A DNA stretch of 7,540 bases, taken from the NCBI GenBank assembly GCA_050180745.1, contig JBFXDW010000082.1:1-7540 (forward strand), given 5' to 3'. Shown here one piece after another: positions 1 through 5,633 of this stretch. The position numbers and the translations under genes were made by a program. The DNA comes from JBFXDW01 sp050180745 (lineage in GTDB: Bacteria > Pseudomonadota > Alphaproteobacteria > UBA9219). The notes under the pieces were generated by a model. That model was not told the DNA's origin and made no database searches. It worked only from the letters and a program-made list of their open reading frames with translations. How positions within the stretch are numbered: position 1 is the stretch's first letter; every line of letters starts with the position of its first letter.

Positions 1-957
1 GAGGTCTTTGATCTGAAATGAGATTTCTCTCAAATAAGATTGCATAATGGTATAGGCCAAAGAAAGATAGGCAAGATCCTCTACTTTGGCGGTGCCTTGT
101 GCAAAGTACCAAACACCCCCTCCCAGAAGGATGCCCAACATGCCAATGACAAGCGCACTTTGAGTAAAGGAAATAACATTGCCATAAAAATAGGTTCTAT
201 GGTTCTTGATGCGAACAAATTCAAGGATATCAGCAAAATTTGAGATTTCCTGTTCTTCTTGGGCATAAGCTTTTGTTGTTGCGATGCTGGAGATGTTATC
301 CGCAACACGAGCAACATTCATATCAAGAGCCGAGGCATAGGCCAATTGTGCTGGGCCTGCGATGCGCACCACAAGTGTCATGCTGATGACGAACAGGAGA
401 ATGATATAAACGCCCAAAAGAAGCGAGAGCAGAGGAAAATGATTAGAAAGAAGATAGAGGCTTCCAAGAAGGATAACGCTCGTTGATAAAATCCGATGAA
501 AGATGTGATCTTCAAATCTTTCAATCTGTGTGCGGCCACGTGTTATTTTGGAGATGATCGCGCCTGCAAAATTATCTGCAAAAAATTGTTCTGAAAGACG
601 ATGGACATGGACAAAAGCATCTTTCATTAAATCTTTGAATAGTTGTGTTTCAAAGCGGTTATAGGCCAGAAATGAGAGAAACCGTAAGAAGAAGGGGAGG
701 AAGCTAAGGCCGATAAAGAGGTACAAAGAATTTAAAATAGTTGGGATCGTTTCTTGAAGCCGCAAATCCTTAAGAAAGTTAGATAATGCTTCCGGCAGGA
801 AGGTCTCAACAAAGGCTGCTGTGATGTATAAACAGGTAAAGAAGCATAGCTTAACAGGCTGCCTGCGCCAGTACCTTGCGGCAAAGGCGAGGACATCAAA
901 GAATGATAACGGTTTCTGATTTTCTTTCTCAATCATTGATGTCCATTTCTGCTCCAT
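1..957 (-). CDS. ABC exporter, transmembrane domain (partial, C-terminus beyond left edge)
   Basis: An open frame of 319 codons runs from the ATG at 957 to the window edge without a stop. The protein is the membrane half of a type-1 (MsbA/LmrA-like) ABC exporter. Hydrophobic segments lie near residues 36-54, 74-97, 155-171, 175-198 and 260-287. Between them are the long cytoplasmic loops of this fold, including FFADNFAGAIISKITRG (125-141), and the second-loop stretch ADNISSIATTKAYAQEEQE (219-237). The ATP-binding domain, with Walker A and the ABC signature, should follow to the left, making a half-transporter of about 570-600 residues. The substrate cannot be told. The start is uncertain: neither the ATG at 957 nor the in-frame ATG at 936 has a strong ribosome site, and 957 gives the longer N-terminus. 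It is probably chromosomal, outside the mobile element. Confidence 0.85.
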   Translation of the reverse strand, partial: MEQKWTSMIEKENQKPLSFFDVLAFAARYWRRQPVKLCFFTCLYITAAFVETFLPEALSNFLKDLRLQETIPTILNSLYLFIGLSFLPFFLRFLSFLAYNRFETQLFKDLMKDAFVHVHRLSEQFFADNFAGAIISKITRGRTQIERFEDHIFHRILSTSVILLGSLYLLSNHFPLLSLLLGVYIILLFVISMTLVVRIAGPAQLAYASALDMNVARVADNISSIATTKAYAQEEQEISNFADILEFVRIKNHRTYFYGNVISFTQSALVIGMLGILLGGGVWYFAQGTAKVEDLAYLSLAYTIMQSYLREISFQIKDL

Positions 958-979
958 ATTTTGGACGCATATCATTTAG

Positions 980-999
980 TAGGATTTTAAGCTATCCTA
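980..999. repeat. Short inverted repeat upstream of the ABC transporter gene
   Basis: TAGGAT and ATCCTA form a perfect 6-bp inverted repeat around an 8-nt centre, 23 bp upstream of the ABC transporter start. On the minus strand the repeat contains TAAAAT, a possible -10 element, but no convincing -35 lies at the right distance. It could be an operator overlapping the promoter or a chance palindrome. The 161-bp gap at 958-1118 holds nothing else I can support. Confidence 0.25.
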
Positions 1000-1118
1000 T
1001 CTGTTATTCGTTTCATAGATAAGTCAGACGTGTTTGATGGGAGTGTAAGGCTTTGGTGATCAAGGCTGTTTTTTTAAGAGAGGAATCTATGTAAACTTTC
1101 TAGAGATAAGAGTTGATG

Positions 1119-1742
1119 TTAATTTGCTTTGACAAAACTTAGATCTTGTAAAATTACCCTGATGTTGTTGTGTTTTTCTGCGATGGGTAGGAACGATTTT
1201 TCTAAGCCCCACCAGTCGGAAATAGAGAATTGATTATTTCCTAGTGAAAGAAAATGGTTTGTATTTGTAATGACATCTTTGTTGGTTTCTGAAAAAACGG
1301 AGATAGCAAGCAGTCCCCAAATAATCGTTTCGGGAAGATGTAGCACATTGTTTGCTATGTGATAGTACAAGTGCTGAGATGAGCCTCTTTTTAACAGCTT
1401 ATACTGTTGTGGAATTTCATTTCCATGGGCTAGTTTGCATCTAAATATATGATATATGAAATTGGCCATGTCCTTGTTTTTTAATGGCTCGTTCTTTTCA
1501 TCCCGTAAGTCAACATTTTCCCATTTCGTATCATCAAGATTGATTCCTGCACCAATCATGGGCTCCAGTATCCAGTAGTAATCTCTGATAAATTTTGTGT
1601 AAATAGAACGAGAAGAGTGGCTTTTCCCATTTTTTTTCTGTGCCGTACCGTCCAAGGCAAGACATGCGTGAAGGAGGGATCGTTCGATGTCATTTTGAGA
1701 TGCGGCATCTATTGCTGCTAGAACATTCTCTTCTATTTTCAT
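1119..1742 (-). CDS. Uncharacterised 207-residue protein with HEPN-like R-x4-H motif
   Basis: This looks like a soluble, mostly helical protein with no signal peptide or membrane segment. The N-terminal region (residues 5-35) is an amphipathic helix pair ending in LLHACLALDGTAQKK. Residues 50-75 contain the aromatic stretch RDYYWILEPMIGAGINL. RCKLAHG (R101 to H106) matches the R-x4-6-H spacing of HEPN ribonuclease-type domains, although the residue after the Arg is Cys rather than the usual Asn, Asp or His. I do not recognise a named family. HEPN proteins often act as toxins or antiviral RNases, but that is only a possibility here. The frame stays open upstream to 1898, but that extension (residues -52 to -1) reads through a tRNA-Ser fragment and looks non-coding, so I chose the ATG at 1742. 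No clear Shine-Dalgarno precedes it. It lies 24 bp beyond the putative attachment site, hence probably just outside the element. Confidence 0.7.
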   Translation of the reverse strand: MKIEENVLAAIDAASQNDIERSLLHACLALDGTAQKKNGKSHSSRSIYTKFIRDYYWILEPMIGAGINLDDTKWENVDLRDEKNEPLKNKDMANFIYHIFRCKLAHGNEIPQQYKLLKRGSSQHLYYHIANNVLHLPETIIWGLLAISVFSETNKDVITNTNHFLSLGNNQFSISDWWGLEKSFLPIAEKHNNIRVILQDLSFVKAN

Positions 1743-1765
1743 ATGTAAAGACCATGTTTTGTTAA

Positions 1766-1781
1766 TGGCGGAGACGGAGGG
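1766..1781 (-). other. tRNA-Ser 3'-end fragment, T-stem 3' strand to CCA (candidate attachment core)
   Basis: Read on the minus strand, these 16 bases are CCCTCCGTCTCCGCCA. They parse exactly as a T-stem 3' strand (CCCTC), an acceptor 3' strand (CGTCTCC), discriminator G and encoded CCA of a bacterial tRNA-Ser. No tRNA body precedes it on this strand. P4-type integrases duplicate the 3' end of their target tRNA at the distal end of the element. The orientation fits: the integrase is at the far right on the minus strand, so an intact minus-strand tRNA is expected beyond the right edge and its 3' copy here. The tRNA identity comes from recalled tRNA structure, and the matching right-end copy is not in view. 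Confidence 0.5.
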
Positions 1782-1888
1782 GATGTGCTCGCTGTCGCGC
1801 ATTTCATGCGCTTGCTGCGCGGCACTTTCGTAAGTTCGCCTTTGCGTTTTCTCCTTCGTCGAAATCAGCAGGCTCACTAACGAAATTG

Positions 1889-1922
1889 TCGAACCCACCT
1901 TTTATTTGTATCGAGGGTTCGA
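1889..1922. repeat. 8-bp perfect inverted repeat TCGAACCC / GGGTTCGA
   Basis: The left arm is 1889-1896 and the right arm 1915-1922, separated by 18 bp. The right arm is part of a tRNA-like T-arm sequence, so the left arm is a second inverted copy of the T-loop consensus GGTTCGA. This could give a recombinase two inverted core half-sites, or it could be chance similarity reinforced by the tRNA consensus. Confidence 0.5.
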
Positions 1923-1924
1923 AT
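1908..1924 (+). other. tRNA-Ser T-arm fragment, plus strand (second half of split attachment core)
   Basis: GTATCGAGGGTTCGAAT reads as the end of a variable arm, the T-stem 5' strand GAGGG (1913-1917) and the complete T-loop TTCGAAT (1918-1924). The next bases (ATGTCC) do not continue the tRNA. The missing continuation, starting with the exactly complementary T-stem strand CCCTC, is found on the opposite strand at 1781. The two fragments would join without gap or overlap if 1782-1924 were inverted. No cloverleaf can form here, so this is not a functional tRNA. Confidence 0.45.
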
Positions 1925-2010
1925 ATGTCCACTTCTATCATTAACAAAAGAAATAATCCCTACGGGACCATTCCTTTTGGACGGAGCCCGCCTAACGAGC
2001 CACCCAACCA

Positions 2011-2026
2011 TTTGTTAGACAACAAA
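2011..2026. repeat. Palindrome TTTGTTAGACAACAAA
   Basis: A perfect 6-bp inverted repeat surrounds a 4-nt centre, about 125 bp upstream of the lipoprotein start and inside the attachment-end region. It has the size and form of a dimeric regulator or recombination-directionality-factor site. There is no direct evidence of what binds it. Confidence 0.3.
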
Positions 2027-2032
2027 CTTATT

Positions 2033-2080
2033 TCCAGCGCATCAAATTATACTCACAATTCTACTCACAATCGCGCTGGA
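2033..2080. repeat. Inverted repeat TCCAGCGC/GCGCTGGA enclosing two TACTCACAAT direct repeats
   Basis: The outer arms (2033-2040 and 2073-2080) are perfectly complementary. Inside, TACTCACAAT occurs at 2050-2059 and again at 2062-2071, a 12-bp period. Tandem short direct repeats some 100-150 bp from the core are typical of the arm-type sites bound by the N-terminal domain of tyrosine integrases. That role is inferred from position and form only. Confidence 0.45.
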
Positions 2081-2149
2081 TTTAGGCTTATCACAACGGA
2101 CGTTAGCGGATAGTCTTTGCCCATGAAGACTACCAAAAGGGAATGGGAA

Positions 2150-2398
2150 ATGAAACGCTTTTCAACTGCTTTCGTGATTTTTTCATGCCTTCTATCCCTT
2201 ACTGCCTGCGCCACACGGGAAGAAAGGTGCATGAATTACGGCTTTGCCCGTGGCACGGACGGAATGGCCAACTGCCTTATGTCCCTACATCAGCGAGATA
2301 TGGCCAATATGCAAAATTCCATTAATTCACTCAAGACAAATAGCACCTCCACTCATTGCAACACTATTGGAAATGAGGTGTTCTGCAATAGCTATTAA
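2150..2398 (+). CDS. Small lipoprotein, cysteine-containing (82 residues)
   Basis: The ATG at 2150 is preceded by AAGGGA about 8 nt upstream. A longer frame from 2117 would place the signal peptide internally, so 2150 is preferred. MKRFSTAFVIFSCLLSLTAC is a lipoprotein signal with lipobox LTAC and acylated Cys20. The mature part begins CATREERCMNYGFARGTDG, then continues MANCLMSLHQRDMANMQN and ends THCNTIGNEVFCNSY. This resembles a family of short proteobacterial lipoproteins with the pattern CAT..ERC..YGF..GTD..A.C and a Cys-rich tail. The even spread of mature cysteines suggests disulfides in the periplasm. The biochemical role of the family is unknown to me. It is first of three plus-strand genes that may be cotranscribed. 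Confidence 0.8.
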   Translation: MKRFSTAFVIFSCLLSLTACATREERCMNYGFARGTDGMANCLMSLHQRDMANMQNSINSLKTNSTSTHCNTIGNEVFCNSY

Positions 2399-2412
2399 TA
2401 TCATCTTACTTG

Positions 2413-2655
2413 ATGACGGAAAAACGAATGCTCAACGATATTGCATACATTCTTTTCCTGTTATCCGGATGTCTTATTGGCCTTTACACCGTAACCGCGC
2501 TTGAAAAACGGCTGCTGATAACAAAAAAAGGCAGCCAGTTGTTAAAAAATAACGAGGTTTTGTTTGGCTTAATTGGATACCTATTTTTCGGTCTCGTGGT
2601 CTTTGGCGCAATACTTCTTCTTCAGGCTCTGTTTGGCACGGGATACCCCCATTGA
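2413..2655 (+). CDS. Small membrane protein with two transmembrane helices
   Basis: An 80-residue protein with hydrophobic helices at about residues 10-30 (IAYILFLLSGCLIGLYTVTAL) and 49-75. They are joined by a basic loop (EKRLLITKKGSQLLKNN), which predicts a hairpin in the inner membrane with both ends in the periplasm. No family is recognised. Start is ambiguous: TTG at 2410, ATG at 2413, or ATG at 2428. The last has GGA 7 nt upstream; the first two have no ribosome site. It begins 14 bp after the lipoprotein stop and ends 24 bp before the next gene, so it sits in a probable three-gene envelope cassette. The small size leaves some doubt, but the clean two-helix pattern in an otherwise gene-sized gap supports it. 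Confidence 0.65.
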   Translation: MTEKRMLNDIAYILFLLSGCLIGLYTVTALEKRLLITKKGSQLLKNNEVLFGLIGYLFFGLVVFGAILLLQALFGTGYPH

Positions 2656-2679
2656 TTAGAAAAATGCGAGGAACACGAC

Positions 2680-3621
2680 ATGATCAGAAAAATTATTTTG
2701 GCTTTCTTCTTCCTCTTTGCATCTAGCGGTTTATTTAGAATGCAGTCGGAAGCAATTGCGCAAGGAATGGGCTATAACGTACAAGATAAGGACTTTAAGG
2801 TCGTTTTCCCCGAAAAACCAAAGAAAACGACGATAAATACCAAAGAATGGACAAACGAGTCCTACCAGTTAACGACACTTCAAAGCGGCCATGTTGTTCA
2901 GTACAATATCTATCATTATGATTTCAAAGAAAAAATACTGGGCAAAAAATCAATAGATGCTTATCTTGCAAAAGCCCATGAGGGTATCGGGACTCTATTA
3001 AAAAACAAGAGGGGTTTATTTTCAGGTCTGCCCGCAACCGAATTCGCCGCAAAACTTCGCTATGAAGGCCTCGATTTTATCAGAAGAGGACTTGTCGTGT
3101 TCGTAGACGGTGACGCGATCAAAATTACAGTCCTAGAACCTGCGGAGATTCCAGAAAGTAAGTCATATTTTCTGCCCTTCAAACAATCTCTTCGCTTTCT
3201 TCCTGTGAATCTTCCGTTAACCGAAACTCTTTGGAGCAACAAAGATATTGCGTTTTATCCTCCAAGTGGATGGGATCAGCGGGATGCAAAAAAATACCCT
3301 CCCAACATAGCAGTTTTTGCCAACAAAAGTGGTATTTCATTAGAGTTAATGAGAGCATCTTCCAAAGAAGTTTCCTGCCATGACATGCTGCAATTAGCGG
3401 GACATCAGCATGTTGACGAAAAAGGCAATTTGAAAACTGAATTTAAGATTGAGGGAACTGAAATTCTAATGAACACAGTATCCAAATGCCTTGAAAACAA
3501 TGAGTCTGTTTATCTTCTAACTGGAAAAGGCCCAAAGAGCACTTTTTTCAGATGGGAAGACAGCTTTTTGAAGGTTCTGGATACCTTTACAAAATATCAA
3601 AATTCTTCCCATCAATTTTAA
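2680..3621 (+). CDS. Secreted protein of unknown function, possibly two PsbP/Mog1-like halves (313 residues)
   Basis: AGGA lies 7 nt upstream of the ATG. The N-terminus is a Sec signal: basic MIRK, hydrophobic core at residues 5-19, and probable cleavage after AIA (25-27). The mature protein seems to repeat one type of fold. Residues 37-175 start with DKDFKVVFPEKPKKT and residues 188-305 start with KDIAFYPPSGWDQ. Each opens with an F-x-P strand like the start of PsbP, DcrB or Mog1-type domains. That is a judgement by eye and not a confirmed assignment. The two cysteines, C233 and C270, could form a disulfide. It is expected to act in the periplasm or outside the cell. It is the last gene of the plus-strand cassette, and its final 35 bp overlap the end of the opposite-strand gene ending at 3587. 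No enzyme motif is visible. Confidence 0.8.
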   Translation: MIRKIILAFFFLFASSGLFRMQSEAIAQGMGYNVQDKDFKVVFPEKPKKTTINTKEWTNESYQLTTLQSGHVVQYNIYHYDFKEKILGKKSIDAYLAKAHEGIGTLLKNKRGLFSGLPATEFAAKLRYEGLDFIRRGLVVFVDGDAIKITVLEPAEIPESKSYFLPFKQSLRFLPVNLPLTETLWSNKDIAFYPPSGWDQRDAKKYPPNIAVFANKSGISLELMRASSKEVSCHDMLQLAGHQHVDEKGNLKTEFKIEGTEILMNTVSKCLENNESVYLLTGKGPKSTFFRWEDSFLKVLDTFTKYQNSSHQF

Positions 3622-3865
3622 TCGTAGGCATTTGAACGACGTGCACGCTGTCAGTCGAAATTGCTTGAGAGGCTTTTCCATAAGCGCGGTCTAGAATCTC
3701 ACGGGCGGCGGACACCTTGGCGGCATCGCTTTCGCTGTTCAACAGTATCTCATGCAATCGCATAAGCGCATCGGGAGCATATTTTCTAGCTGCTTCCTTA
3801 ATTTCTTGCGTTGCCTTATTCGGCGTCCCCGCTTTCCGCCCGCCTGTCTTGATCCCTTTTGCCAT
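3587..3865 (-). CDS. Small basic protein, small-terminase-position type (92 residues)
   Basis: The protein opens MAKGIKTGGRKAGTPNKAT, a basic, glycine-rich head. It is followed by helices with APDALMRLHEILLNSESDAAKVSAAREILDRAYGKASQAI (residues about 30-70) and a short tail. Proteins of this pattern, a G-R-x-x-G-T-P-N-K head with an ILDRAYGK helix, are common in phages and prophages, often where a small terminase subunit is expected. I infer DNA binding and possibly packaging-site recognition, but this is not shown. The frame is open back to 3967, but the ATG at 3865 has AAGGA about 9 nt upstream and begins the conserved head. It starts 14 bp after the preceding operon gene ends and is the last gene of the operon. 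Its 3' end overlaps the convergent secreted-protein gene by 35 bp. Confidence 0.75.
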   Translation of the reverse strand: MAKGIKTGGRKAGTPNKATQEIKEAARKYAPDALMRLHEILLNSESDAAKVSAAREILDRAYGKASQAISTDSVHVVQMPTIKIDGKNFDIL

Positions 3866-3879
3866 GCCTCTATTTCCTT

Positions 3880-4473
3880 CTATTTTAGATTCTCTAAGTT
3901 CCACACCGCGACGGCTTCGGACGAAAGCGTGTGACGATAGAAAGTCAGGATCGCCCCATCTCCGCAATCAATCCGCGCCGTGTTTTCCGTTATGGCGATA
4001 ACGCGCCGACCTTGCAGGCAGGGCACAAGCCCCATGCCGTCATAACGCCACAAGGGCGCGTCAGGATTCACACCGAACACGTCCTCGGCCCGCCAGCCCA
4101 AAGCCGCCGCTTGCCGCCCCCATGCGTCCAAGAAATAGCCCCCATCGTCCACAATCTGCCGCCAGCGTTCCGGCGTAAAAGCGGCAGGTCTTTCCATCGT
4201 GCAAAGAAAAGCAAATCCTTCGGCCCATTCTTTCGGAACCCCGTTCGCCTGAATAATCGCGGCGCGTTCGTCACAGGATTCTTGATCCACCGACACGGAC
4301 GCGGGGGACAGGGCAAGAATAATCTCCGGCTTGTTCGCCCTCACGCGTTCGACAAGATCGTGCGACAAAGGGCGCGGGGCTTTGACGCGCAAGCGGTCTT
4401 GTCCCAAACATTCCAAAGAGCCTCCGGCTTGTTTGACTTCGGAAAGGATTTTATAGGCCGCGTTTTGCATCAT
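3880..4473 (-). CDS. Element protein with TubC-docking-like N-terminus (197 residues)
   Basis: The first ~55 residues (AAYKILSEVKQAGGSLECLG, then DRLRVKAPRPLSHDLVERVR and ANKPEIILAL) follow the pattern of the TubC N-terminal docking domain. That pattern is a helix, a strand pair around G-x-x-L-R, then a helix ending in K-x-E-I-L-A-L. It was first described in nonribosomal peptide synthetases but also occurs in phage and plasmid proteins. The rest contains WAEGFAFLC, FTPERWRQIVDDGGYFLDAW, ALGWRAEDVFGV and YDGMGLVPCLQGRRVIAIT, which I recall from hypothetical proteins of alphaproteobacterial mobile elements. Function is unknown; a protein-protein docking role with the replication proteins is an inference. 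ATG 4473 is chosen because GGGAGG lies 7 nt upstream and it overlaps the ATPase stop as ATGA. Another ATG directly follows at 4470. Confidence 0.8.
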   Translation of the reverse strand: MMQNAAYKILSEVKQAGGSLECLGQDRLRVKAPRPLSHDLVERVRANKPEIILALSPASVSVDQESCDERAAIIQANGVPKEWAEGFAFLCTMERPAAFTPERWRQIVDDGGYFLDAWGRQAAALGWRAEDVFGVNPDAPLWRYDGMGLVPCLQGRRVIAITENTARIDCGDGAILTFYRHTLSSEAVAVWNLENLK

Positions 4474-5633
4474 AGCTCGGCCTCCCATCCTGTTTCATCC
4501 CGAAGAATGCCAACTTCCCCGAAGGCTGCCATCTCATTTTGTTGGCACTCTTCGGCATTCTTGGCATCCTTCGGCGGCAAAGCCCATGTCCAGCCTTCTT
4601 TCATGCCAACTTTTTGGGCTTTAATTCCAAGAGCATCCTTTGCCCTCTGGATCGTGCGCCACGCATGGCCCGCCTGTTCGGCTGCCGCCCTAATTTGTTT
4701 CGCGGACACGGGGCCGTCGGCTAATTCAATTTCTAAAAACTCTTTGCACGCTTGAAGGCTTCCCCCTTCGCCTTCCGTCGTTTCAGCCTCGGCCAATAAC
4801 TGCCGCGCCGATCCTGCCACAGCCTCACCCCAGACCACGCAAGAAGCCTGCACACCTTCGGGTAGGTCTTTTTGGGCAAGGTCGTATTGAAAGCCCCCAT
4901 CGTCCGGCCCTATGTTGCTTTTGGCGCGGCAAAAGATACGCCCGCCGCCCTGTTCATCATCAACCTTTGCCGCCACCATAACGACGCGGGGCACGGCCCC
5001 AAAGGCAAGACTTCCTGTAACGCGCTCTAATGGATTCTTGCCCCCTGTCCCTTTTGAAAAATGCGTAATGCCAAGGACGGCCAGACCAGACCTTGCCGCC
5101 AGATCGACAAGCGGCTGCAAGGCGCGGCGCGTTTCGCCGTTCTTGTGACTGTCACCCATAACGGCGGACACGATAGGATCGACAATCAAAAGGACAGGCT
5201 TATTTTCTGTCAGCTTCTTTTCAAGCGTCGCAATATCCGTTGCCGGATCGAAGGCTCGCTTGCCGTGTGCATCCGTCATGCCATCCACAAAATGAACGTG
5301 CCTCATATCCGCGCCCATCGCTTTCAAACGGGGGGCCAGCGTATCGGCGGGGTCATCTTCGCCCGACCAAATCACAACATCGCCCACGATTGCGCGTGAT
5401 CCATCGGGAAACATACCGCCCCTTGTAATCGTCGCGGCGAGCGAAAGCGCAAGGGTCGTCTTGCCAGTTCCGGCAACGCCGCCCAGAATATGAAACTTTC
5501 CTTTCGCAAGGTATCCTGTCCAAAGCCAGCCAATAGGACAAATCTTGACTTGATCCCCGCGCAAAAGATCGATTTTTGGCCCTGTTATTTCCTGCGCGTT
5601 ATCGACCATCATTTTTATTACAGCCGTGCTCAT
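4470..5633 (-). CDS. RepA-like replicative ATPase/helicase (AAA_25, RecA fold)
   Basis: A 387-residue RecA-fold ATPase of the RepA (RSF1010-type) hexameric helicase group. Walker A is GGVAGTGKTT (51-60). The next strand with its acidic motif is GDVVIWSGEDDPADTLAPRL (84-103). Walker B is PVLLIVDPI (146-154). The third conserved strand is LGITHFSKG (187-195), followed by RVTGSLAFGAVPRVV (204-218), the hallmark of this family. Residues 307-353 (GPVSAKQIRAAAEQAG to WTWALP) look like a winged-helix DNA-binding tail. It would hydrolyse ATP to unwind DNA at the element's origin with the primase-like protein encoded just upstream. ATG 5633 overlaps the primase stop as ATGA and has GGGGG about 7 nt upstream, so the two should be translationally coupled. 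Confidence 0.9.
   Translation of the reverse strand: MSTAVIKMMVDNAQEITGPKIDLLRGDQVKICPIGWLWTGYLAKGKFHILGGVAGTGKTTLALSLAATITRGGMFPDGSRAIVGDVVIWSGEDDPADTLAPRLKAMGADMRHVHFVDGMTDAHGKRAFDPATDIATLEKKLTENKPVLLIVDPIVSAVMGDSHKNGETRRALQPLVDLAARSGLAVLGITHFSKGTGGKNPLERVTGSLAFGAVPRVVMVAAKVDDEQGGGRIFCRAKSNIGPDDGGFQYDLAQKDLPEGVQASCVVWGEAVAGSARQLLAEAETTEGEGGSLQACKEFLEIELADGPVSAKQIRAAAEQAGHAWRTIQRAKDALGIKAQKVGMKEGWTWALPPKDAKNAEECQQNEMAAFGEVGILRDETGWEAEL

Larger units (their letters stand above)
1743..2149. other. Gene-free attachment-end region with tRNA fragments and repeats
   Basis: These 407 bases separate two divergent genes and contain no credible coding frame. They hold, in order, the minus-strand tRNA-Ser 3' fragment, a perfect 8-bp inverted repeat, a plus-strand tRNA-Ser T-arm fragment, a TTTGTT/AACAAA palindrome, and an inverted repeat enclosing two direct repeats. 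The heptamer CTAACGA also occurs at 1877-1883 and 1992-1998, with CGTTAG inverted at 2101-2106. This density of short repeats beside tRNA fragments fits an integrase attachment end (core plus arm sites). The promoter of the cargo genes must also lie here, but I cannot identify a convincing -35/-10 pair. Confidence 0.5.

Noticed and set aside
40..486. Small plus-strand open frames at the left end
   Set aside because: They are antisense to the ABC transporter frame, which is continuous for 319 codons and clearly homologous to exporter membrane domains.
1040..1078. Possible rho-independent terminator (CTTTG/CAAGG with T-run)
   Set aside because: The stem is five pairs with a G-U wobble, it points along the plus strand, and no plus-strand gene lies upstream of it.
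1743..1898. N-terminal extension of the HEPN-like protein
   Set aside because: The extra 52 residues include a translated tRNA-Ser 3' end and have no ribosome site; the protein-like composition begins at the ATG at 1742.
1908..1990. A complete tRNA gene near the GGTTCGAAT motif
   Set aside because: No D-arm, anticodon arm or pairing T-stem 3' strand can be built on this strand, so only a fragment is present.
1886..2113. Plus-strand open frame of 75 codons across the attachment end
   Set aside because: It reads through the tRNA T-arm fragment, palindromes and tandem repeats, and its translation is low in hydrophobic pattern and repeat-derived, so it is better explained as non-coding.
3931..4755. 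Long 274-codon open frame on the plus strand
   Set aside because: It lies antisense to the well-supported TubC-like protein and ATPase in a G+C-rich region, where shadow frames are expected; its translation has no domain pattern and no ribosome site was evident.
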